In this document: one piece after another, positions 56,174 through 64,000 of the stretch
Position numbering within the stretch: the first letter of the stretch is position 1
Layout: each line of letters opens with the position of its first letter
Assembly (NCBI RefSeq): GCF_002127325.2
Contig: NC_035449.2
Span: forward strand, 79,088,693-79,152,692
DNA from: Helianthus annuus
Lineage: Eukaryota > Streptophyta > Magnoliopsida > Asterales > Asteraceae
DNA length: 64,000 nt
Direction: 5' to 3'
Notes under the pieces: model-generated
What the model saw: only the letters and a program-made list of their open reading frames with translations
Database searches by the model: none
Told to the model about the DNA's origin: nothing
Made by a program: the position numbers and the translations under genes

Positions 56174-59100
56174 ATGCCGCCAAGACGTCAACCTCAGCCA
56201 ATGCCTACGACTCAGGATGAACTACAGCAAGTCATTACTGCAGCTATTGCTCAATATGCTGCCTCTCAAGGAGGAATGAGTGGAAGCAACTCTGGCAACA
56301 CGGGCAACAACAACAATCCACCTCATGGTAACCCTAAGTCATTAAGACATACCATGACCTAAATGGATATCCTTAGCAAGAGTGCTAATGCCGATCATGC
56401 GTTATAATGTATGTGCAGGGTGCACCTACAAACAGTTCTTGGACTGCAAGCCCGTAAACTTTGATGGCACAGGAGGTGCAATCGCTTTTGTCCGCTGGAC
56501 TGAGAAAACAGAATCCGCACTTCGCATGAGCAAATGCGCGCTGGATCAACAAGTCACTTACATCTCAGGGCTATTTTTGGATGGAGCCCTATCATGGTGG
56601 AATCTCCAAGTCAAGACACTTGGCGAAGCTGCTGCTTACGCACTGACTTGGACCGAGCTGAAAGAACTCATGCGCAAGAAGTACTGTTCCCGCGCTGAAA
56701 TTCAGAGATTGGAGACCGAGTTCTGGCATCTAAAAATGGAAGGTCCTAAGATAGCTGAGTATGTTCAAAGGTTCCACGATTTGTCGCATGTGGTACCCTA
56801 CATGGTCACACCTGAGTTCAAGAGAATTGAACGCTTCATTTGGGGATTAGCTCCTCAAATCATCAGCATGGTGACCTCCTCCAAACCTACAACTATCACT
56901 GAAGCCATTGATTTGAGTGTGGCTCTTACGGAGGAGGCAATTCGTTTAAACAAGTTTGATGAAGTGGAGCCTAAGAAGAAGGAGACTCATGTGGAGTCAT
57001 CTGGAGGAAACAAGAGGAAGTTTTCAAACTTCAAGCAGGGCACCGGGGTGGTGGTTAAGAAAGGAGAGCAGAACGCGCCAGCTCAGGATACAGTTGGTAA
57101 GAAGAAAGGAAAGGGATATATGGGTGCACAACCCAAGTGCAACTAATGCCAACGACATCACTCTGGTCGTTACAGGCTAAGAGTTTGTGAATCATGTGGG
57201 AAGACTGGTCATACGAAGGATTTTTGTTGGGCTAGTGCTGGCCGGGGAGGCCAAGGAGGATCTGGGAATAGGAACAATCGTGGTGGTAATGGGAATCGCC
57301 CCCAAGGGAGCCATGGAGGTGATGGAAATCGGGCCAATCATGCAAACCAAGCGGGCGCTATGAATCGAAATCAGGGAAACAACCAAGCGGAAAACAATGG
57401 TGGGAACGGGCAGAGGCCCGGATGTTTCAACTGCGGTGACGTTGGGCATTACAAGAGGAATTGCCCGGAATTGAACCAAGCCCGCGGAAGGGTTTTCAAC
57501 ATAGAAGCAAGGGAAGCGCGCCAGGATCCCAATGTTGTCACTGGTACGTTCCTTGTAAACCAACGCTATGCATCCGTTTTATTTGATACTGGCGCCGATT
57601 ATAGCTTCGTGTCGTTAGAATTTAAGAATATGCTTGGTTTAGCCGCTAGTAAGTTAGATACTCCGTACTCGATCGAATTAGCGAATGGAAAGTTAGTAGA
57701 AGCTAATGAGGTGATTCGAGGTTGCGTAATTGAGTTGGGAGAGCGCGAATTCGCTCTAGATCTACTACCAGTCCAGTTGGGAAGCTTCGACGTGGTAGTA
57801 GGGATGGATTGGTTATCGAGTAACAAGGCCGAGATAGTTTGTCATGAGAAGGTCGTTCATATCCCGACCGATGATGGTGAGACCATTGTTGTTCACGGAG
57901 AAAAGCGTGAGACGCCGTTGAGGATTATTAGCTGCCTGAAGGCAAGAAAGTGTTTGCAGAAGGGATGTGCTGCCTTTCTGGCACACATTGTAGATAAGAA
58001 GGCTGCTGAGCCAAAGATCGAAGACATCCCTGTCGTGAGGGAATACCCAGAAGTCTTTCCAGAAGATTTGCCTGGCTTGCCGCCTCAAAGACAAGTGGAG
58101 TTTCGCATTGACTTAGTTCCAGGCGCCGCGCCTGGGGCTAAGGCACCCTACAGACTTGCTCCGTCTGAGATGCAAGAACTGTCGACACAACTTCAAGAGT
58201 TGTTGGACAAGGGATTTATCCGACCAAGCTTCTCGCCTTGGGGAGCTCCAGTTTTGTTTGTCAAGAAGAAAGACGGTAGTTTCCGCATGTGTATTGACTA
58301 CAGAGAGTTGAACAAGCTGACGATCAAGAATAGGTATCCCCTGCCAAGAATCGATGATCTGTTTGACCAACTACAAGGTTCAAGCTTCTATTCAAAGATC
58401 GACCTTCGATCTGGATACCATCAGCTACAGATACAGGAGGAGAGTATCCCGAAGACAGCCTTCAGAACTCGATATGGACACTACGAGTTTCTCGTTATGC
58501 CATTTGGTTTGACAAACGCACCTGCAGTATTCATGGATTTGATGAATCGAGTTTGTAAGCCGTACTTGGATAAGTTCGTGATTGTATTCATCGATGATAT
58601 TTTGATTTATTCAAAGACGAAGGCTGAGCACGAGCAGCACTTAAGAGCCATTCTTGAGCTGCTAAAGAAGGAACAGTTGTACGCCAAGTTCTCTAAGTGC
58701 GAGTTTTGGCTAAGAGAAGTGCAATTCCTTGGGCACGTGGTGAATGGAGATGGAATCCACGTGGATCCAACCAAGATCGAGGCGATTAAGGATTGGGAAA
58801 CGCCAAAAACGCCAACCGAGATTCGGCAATTCTTGGGTTTGGCTGGCTATTATCGAAGGTTCATTGAGAACTTTTCAAGGATCGCCCAACCATTAATGCT
58901 CCTCACTCAGAAGGACAAGAAGTTTGATTGGGGAATCAAACAGGAGGAAGCATTTCAGATATTGAAAGATAAGCTTTGCAACGCGCCAATCTTAGCTCTA
59001 CCGGAAGGTACAGATGATTTTGTGGTATACTGCGACGCATCGCGTCAAGGTTTGGGTTGTGTGTTGATGCAACGCCAAAAGGTTATTGCCTACACGTCAC

Positions 59101-60860
59101 GCCAGCTGAAGGTACATGAAAAGAACTATACCACACATGATTTGGAACTAGGCGCAGTAGTTTTTGCTTTAAAGATCTGGAGACACTACCTTTATGGTAC
59201 GAAGTGCACAATCTTCACAGATCACAAGAGCCTCCAACACATATTCAACCAGAAGGAGTTGAACATGAGGCAAAGACGATGGGTAGAACTGTTGAATGAT
59301 TACGACTGCGAGATTAAGTATCATCCAGAGAAGGCAAATGTGGTCGCCGATGCCCTAAGTCGAAAAGAGAGAATCAAGCCCATAAGGGTTAGGGCTTTGG
59401 AAATGATTATTCAGACCGATCTTTCTTTGCGCATTCGTGCCGCGCAGAAAGAAGCTCTCAAGGAAAGAAACCTTGAAGAAGAGTATCTCCGTGGGATGGA
59501 GAAGTTATTGGTACCAAACAGGGAAGGAACGTTGTGTTTTGAGAAAAGGAATTGGGTTCCTTTGTTTGGAGGTTTAAGAAAGGTTATTTTTTACGAAGCT
59601 CACAAGTCGCGGTACTCTATCCATCCTGGAGCGGATAAGATGTACCAGGATCTTAAAGATTATTATTGGTGGCCTAGGATGAAAGGCGATGTGGCTGTTT
59701 ATGTGAGCAAATGTTTAACATGCGCCAAGGTTAAGGCGGAATACAAGAAGCCTTCGGGACTTCTGCAGCAACCAGAGATTCCCAAGTGGAAGTGGGAACA
59801 AATCTCAATGGATTTCATTACGAAGTTGCCAAGAACGCCAAGGGGCCATGACACTATTTGGGTAATAGTGGATCGCTTAACGAAGTCAGCACACTTCTTA
59901 CCTATCCGAGAGAAGGATAATACGAGCAAACTGGCCGAAATTTACATGAGAGAGATTGTTACACGCCATGGAGTACCTCTCTCGATTATCTCTGATAGAG
60001 ATGGAAGGTTCGTGTCAAGGATATGGCAATCCTTCCAGGAAGCTTTTGGCTCAAAGTTGAATCTGAGCACTGCGTTTCACCCACAGACCGACGGTCAAAG
60101 CGAGCGGACGATTCAGACATTGGAGGACATGCTGAGAGCATATGTTATGGATTTGGGCGGTAGCTGGGATAAACATTTGCCTTTGGTTGAGTTTTCATAC
60201 AACAACAGCTACCACACCAGTATTGGTGCCGCGCCATTCGAAGCTTTATATGGGCGCAAGTGCAGATCGCCGCTTTGTTGGGCTGACGCAGGTGATAGAC
60301 AGTTGGTTGGTCCTGAAGTGGTACAGGAAACCACAGATAAGATCGCACAGATACGAGAACGCATCAGCGCGGCTCGTGACCGGCAGAAAGCCTACGCAGA
60401 TCGAAGCAGGAAACCTCTAGAGTTTGAGGTTGGTGAGATGGTTTTGTTGAAGGTATCATCCTGGAAGGGGGTGGCACGCTTTGGGAAGCGTGGAAAGTTG
60501 AACCCGAGGTATATTGGACCGTTCAAGATTTTGGAGAGAATCGGGTTAGTAGCATACAAGTTGGACCTACCTGCCGAACTGAATGGTGTTCACGATACAT
60601 TTCATGTATCCACTCTGAAGAGAAGTCCAACACAAGATACCGTTGTCATTCCTACCGACGAAATTCATGTTGACGACACGCTCCATTTCGTTGAAGAACC
60701 TGTTGAGGTCACGAATTGGAAAGTAAACAAGACCCGCCGGAGCAGTGTCAAGCTCGTCAAAGTTCGTTGGAATGCTAGACATGGTCCTGAATTCACCTGG
60801 GAGCGTGAGGACCAAATGAAAGAGAAATACCCCCACTTATTTCCTAAGCTCTGCTTGTAG
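56174..60860 (+). pseudogene. Gypsy 5 gag-pol polyprotein (two exons, one in-frame stop)
   Basis: Exon 1 56174-56327 (MPPRRQPQPMPTTQDELQQV...), intron 56328-56418, exon 2 56419-60860: 1531 codons. One stop, TAA 57144-57146, falls inside the first zinc knuckle ([17 protein letters not shown]). Otherwise the frame is open. Approximate residues: gag core 55-250 (GCTYKQFLDCKPVNFDG); knuckles [14 protein letters not shown] and [14 protein letters not shown]; protease FDTGADYS near 441; [11 protein letters not shown] near 774; RNase H VVYCDAS near 921; integrase Asp (SMDFIT) near 1181, Asp (ISDRDGRF) near 1242, Glu (QSERT) near 1278; chromodomain-like [10 protein letters not shown] near 1515. All catalytic residues I can name are present. 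The stop blocks pol unless read through. The downstream ATG at 57360 could start an in-frame protein lacking the gag core. Confidence 0.92.
56328..56418 (+). other. Predicted intron in gypsy 5 gag
   Basis: Donor CATG|GTAACC, acceptor TATGTGCAG|GG, 91 bp. Splicing joins CAT-G to GG-TGC, giving ...NNPPH-G-CTYKQF in frame with the rest of gag-pol. Without splicing, exon 1 terminates at 56362. Confidence 0.72.
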
Positions 60861-60863
60861 CTT

Positions 60864-60884
60864 AAAATTTCGGGACGAAATTTT
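60864..60884 (+). other. Palindrome and purine tract before gypsy 5 3' LTR
   Basis: AAAATTTCG-GGA-CGAAATTTT, a perfect 9-bp stem with GGA loop, then ACCGGGAGAGAA, the likely polypurine tract, directly before TGTGACA at 60901. Homologous palindromes precede the 3' LTRs of gypsy 1, 2 and 4. Confidence 0.8.
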
Positions 60885-60900
60885 TCTAACCGGGAGAGAA

Positions 60901-63900
60901 TGTGACAACCCTGACTAAACCAGGTATCCGTACGATTTAATTAATAAATAATGGCTGCTTAATTACTGTGCTTAACTGAAATTGCTGATAAACTGCTACT
61001 TGATTTCTAGTACTTGTATATTCCTGCATCATACTTTGATTTCCGTCACTACATTATTTACAAGTTGAACCTTAGTGACAAACATGATGCACTAAAGCAC
61101 TGTAGCATTAGAACGGATAACCTATTGAACATGCTGATAAAGCCAGCATCAGGCAGACACTGCCTCTAAGGGCCTGTATGAGCCAGAAATATTTTACTAC
61201 ACCCATAGTGTGTGTAGGGATACAAGGGTTGTAGAACTGCGTCTCTAGGAATAAGATATAATGATTGGATGTGCCTAAAACGTACTCTAAGCACAAAACA
61301 CAACACTTTTATTTACATACTAGCTTCTGGCTAACTGATAAAGTGCCAAAACATGGGGAAGTATTCCTGACACTTTTGGAAATAAATAGTGTCACTAAAA
61401 ATATTATTAACGACGCTTAAAAGCTTACTTAAGCACTTTATCGGATTACCATCCAACCGAACAACCGGACTAAACCCGGAACATGAAAATATTGACAATA
61501 ATATTATTGATTTTTTTTTCTGAGCCAGTTAGGGTCCCTGATTACCCTAACACCCGCATTAAAGCACGACATGTAACTAACTGAATTAACCCCTAATCTA
61601 ACTTGGTTTAAAGTAACCAAACTCTAACCTTATGATTGAAATCGAACCAAATGACCCCCCCCCCCTTGGGCCGATCGGTCACATGGTGACCAAGTGAAGT
61701 ACCATCTTGATTATAATATTATATGATGTCTCATATCTTGAAGACATGAAAACCAATGGATTAAGCACTTGAATTTTTGTCTATAAAATCATCACTAAAC
61801 ACACTAGAGATTACACTTCACAATCACCAACACACTCCTTCTCTCCTCTCCTCCCAACTCTCGGCCGAACACTCCCCTTGTCACCCATCCATTGTCGAGT
61901 CTTGTTCATCCATTCCAAGCACATACAAGTGTTCAAGGTCACGTATTAGGAGTCTTGGAGCAAACGGAAGTGGAAGAACCTCATTATCTTGCTTTTATCC
62001 ACCTCTTTTTCGCCTAGAATCTTCCCTAGCCCCGAGCTAGAGGTATAATGCTTAAAACTCATTCTCGAACATATCTAAGGTGGTTAATAAGATTTATAAC
62101 GGTTAAAAGTCGGAAACTTATCTTTTGAATCTTTAAAGTTTACTAAAACATGAATCTTGTTGGTTAACAGATCATAAGTTGTGTAAAAGTTGTAGTGTTT
62201 AAATATGGTGATTATTTAGGGCCGATCTACGTTGTGGTGGCTCGGATCATCGTTTAACCCAAATTTGTTAAGATCATAGATCTTGACATAAGCTTGTTTC
62301 TATCGGTACAAGGGTTAAAAGGTGAAACTCTACCACACGAGAAACATGAACTTGTGTAAAAGTATTTTTACTTGTAAAATAGTGTTTAAAACTAGCGGAT
62401 CTACGTATCTGCAAGTGGTATTTTCAAAGGACCAAGTGTCGAGAAAATCATGTTTTATAAAAGTCGGATGACACACTAACAAATATGATTTTACAAACCA
62501 CAAGTGTAAAAACACTTGTGAAATGAAAAGTTTCGACAAAATAACAATCTTTGAGAAAGATAACGGGAAGTTGTAAAGGATGATTTATTCTAAAAACGAG
62601 GTTTTTACGGGATTAAGTTATTTTACACATAGATCCACAAAATATAACGGAATCTACATTATAGTTTTCAGAAAAACCACAAGTTCATGTGATTATGCGA
62701 TTTTACATACTTGTCGACTAGTTTGGTGTGTCGGAAATTGATTGATTGATTAAAGAAGTGTTGAATGATTTTGTAAAAGAAAATGATACGCTTGAAAGCG
62801 TGGCCACCTCCAGTTACAGGGGAAACTCTGACGAAATTTTTCTAAAACCTAACACTTAGAATTATTTACAAGTGTTAGAATTATTTTCGATATGTTTTCA
62901 AAATATATTTCGCCACTACTTTATTTACTAAATAATCGGAGGTGGGATTTTCATAAAACTAAACGTGCCAAATATATATTTGGTAAATATAATTTTTCAC
63001 AACACTGTTTATGATTATTTTGTGAAAATACATAAATATTATTTTTAGAGTAAAAATAATATTTCGAACGATAACAGCTCCAAAATAATACAAACGCTTA
63101 CACGACAAACATATAAGTTACACCGGTAATTATTATTACCACTTAATCGTTAAAACGTAACTTACACATTATACAGAAATATTCATGAACGCGTATTTTG
63201 TCAACGCATTATTTTGGAAGTATTATGTGAAGTGAAAATATAATATTTTTGAGAAAAATATATATATTTTGGAATTAGAAGTAAAAAAATGTATTAAGTG
63301 GGACTTAATGATATAATACAAATACACATGTATTAAATCCCCCATCCTTGGGAAGGAGATTAACTACCAAGTACATGCGAAATATAAACACGAAATAGTT
63401 GTCTAACTATTTCCCAAAAACTTAAACTATAAAGCTAAGGCACGGCCATCCGTCTAATAGTATTAGCACATGTAGGTCGTTGCACAGCTGCCTGACATTC
63501 GGAGTACTTGGTATAGCGACGCACTGACTGTGAGTTCATGTCCCCCTTTTCTCTTAACTGTTTTCAGTTTTCTAAACTGCGGGGGTGAAATACATGTTAC
63601 ATTGATTATGAATACTTTATACATGGTATGGTTAGCGTAAGGAGGTTTGTTACTTAAGATCATGTGAGTGGGTAGGCGGAAACTTGAGGCCATTAATCCT
63701 CATGGTAGGACCGAGGGACAGGAGCGGTAGATCTATCTGGGTGTAGCGAGCCCAGCCCCAGGTCCAGCATAACGGACCTCAGGGTGACTTAGTGCCCCAC
63801 GCATAAATCCGCTAGGTTTGAGTCTTCCTACTTGCACTTCACACATATCAATGGCCTTGCAAACCATTGGTGATCTCTTTTTCCTTATTTGCTACATACC

Positions 63901-64000
63901 AGGGTTTTTGATAAATACAATGGTTTATTTACTCACTTTCGCATGAACTCGCTCAACATTATTGTTGATATTTCAACTTACATGTATTTCAGGGAATTAA
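60901..64000 (+). repeat. Gypsy 5 3' LTR (incomplete at window end)
   Basis: Collinear with 50195-53294, roughly 30 scattered differences by eye plus homopolymer length changes (poly-C near 61660, poly-T near 61515). TATA box at 61782-61788. About 310 bp of the LTR lies beyond the window. Confidence 0.93.

Larger units (their letters stand above)
50195..64000 (+). mobile_element. Gypsy 5: young chromovirus with extra upstream ORF (3' LTR runs off window)
   Basis: 5' LTR 50195-53606 (3412 bp), PBS-like site 53610-53622, hairpin-array leader, upstream ORF (54129-55702), gag-pol (56174-60860), 3' LTR from 60901 to the window end. The LTRs show roughly 30 differences by eye over the 3.1 kb visible, about 1%, so the insertion is fairly recent. 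The left flank is gtcaa; the right target duplication is outside the window. Gag-pol is intact except for one stop at 57144. It is a separate family from gypsy 1 and 2: same domain order, different LTR and leader. Confidence 0.93.

Overview
The window is intergenic, repeat-dense DNA from a plant nuclear genome. Almost everything recognisable is a transposable element, mostly LTR retrotransposons inserted into one another. The mix of Ty3/gypsy chromoviruses with TGTGACA...TGTGACA LTR ends and copia elements with an AGGGGGAGATTGTTG-type 3' motif resembles what I know from Asteraceae (daisy/lettuce/sunflower family). That assignment is an inference. I found no ordinary single-copy host gene; the one host-type gene fragment (RPA-like) probably rides in a Helitron.

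Layout. 1-17345: a copia element on the minus strand (call it copia A), split by a young gypsy element (gypsy 1, 866-10309). Gypsy 1 has two 2153-bp LTRs with one difference seen, an intact spliced gag-pol and no stop codons. A second, truncated piece of the same gypsy follows (10310-11098) and is fused in frame to copia A protease/integrase. 17346-18624: 3' part of another gypsy LTR (gypsy 3). 18625-22911: probable Helitron-derived block with RPA/DUF223-like exons and an internal duplication. 22912-29485: small DNA transposons and a SINE (SINE 23453-23775, CACTA 24258-25233, Mutator-like 25449-26352, Helitron 28063-29305). 29486-38200: gypsy 4, a non-autonomous element with very long LTRs and almost no coding capacity, TSD gttat. 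38206-50190: remnant of a second copia element (copia B, minus strand), into which gypsy 2 (40329-49904, TSD cacaa, decayed) and gypsy 5 (50195 to beyond 64000, young, + strand) have inserted.

Each gypsy element carries parts of the usual replication machinery: a PBS matching the initiator tRNA-Met 3' end, gag with zinc knuckles, protease, reverse transcriptase, RNase H, integrase and a C-terminal chromodomain-like module. Gypsy 1 looks potentially autonomous; gypsy 5 has one in-frame stop; gypsy 2 has stops, a frameshift and a lost integrase Asp; gypsy 4 could only move in trans.

The most unusual signals are in non-coding leaders. (i) Gypsy 5 has thirteen consecutive small hairpins (53772-54036), nearly all with a GGG triloop and with compensatory changes between copies, just downstream of the PBS. 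(ii) Copia A has about 16-18 copies of a GAGCGATCCAGA-like motif between PBS and gag. (iii) A two-tier stem-loop directly follows the PBS in the four gypsy elements whose PBS is in the window. (iv) gag is interrupted by an apparent small GT-AG intron in gypsy 1, 2 and 5. (v) The gypsy LTRs share splice-site-like signals that frame their tandem arrays. (vi) Gypsy 5 encodes an extra acidic, Pro-rich ORF upstream of gag.
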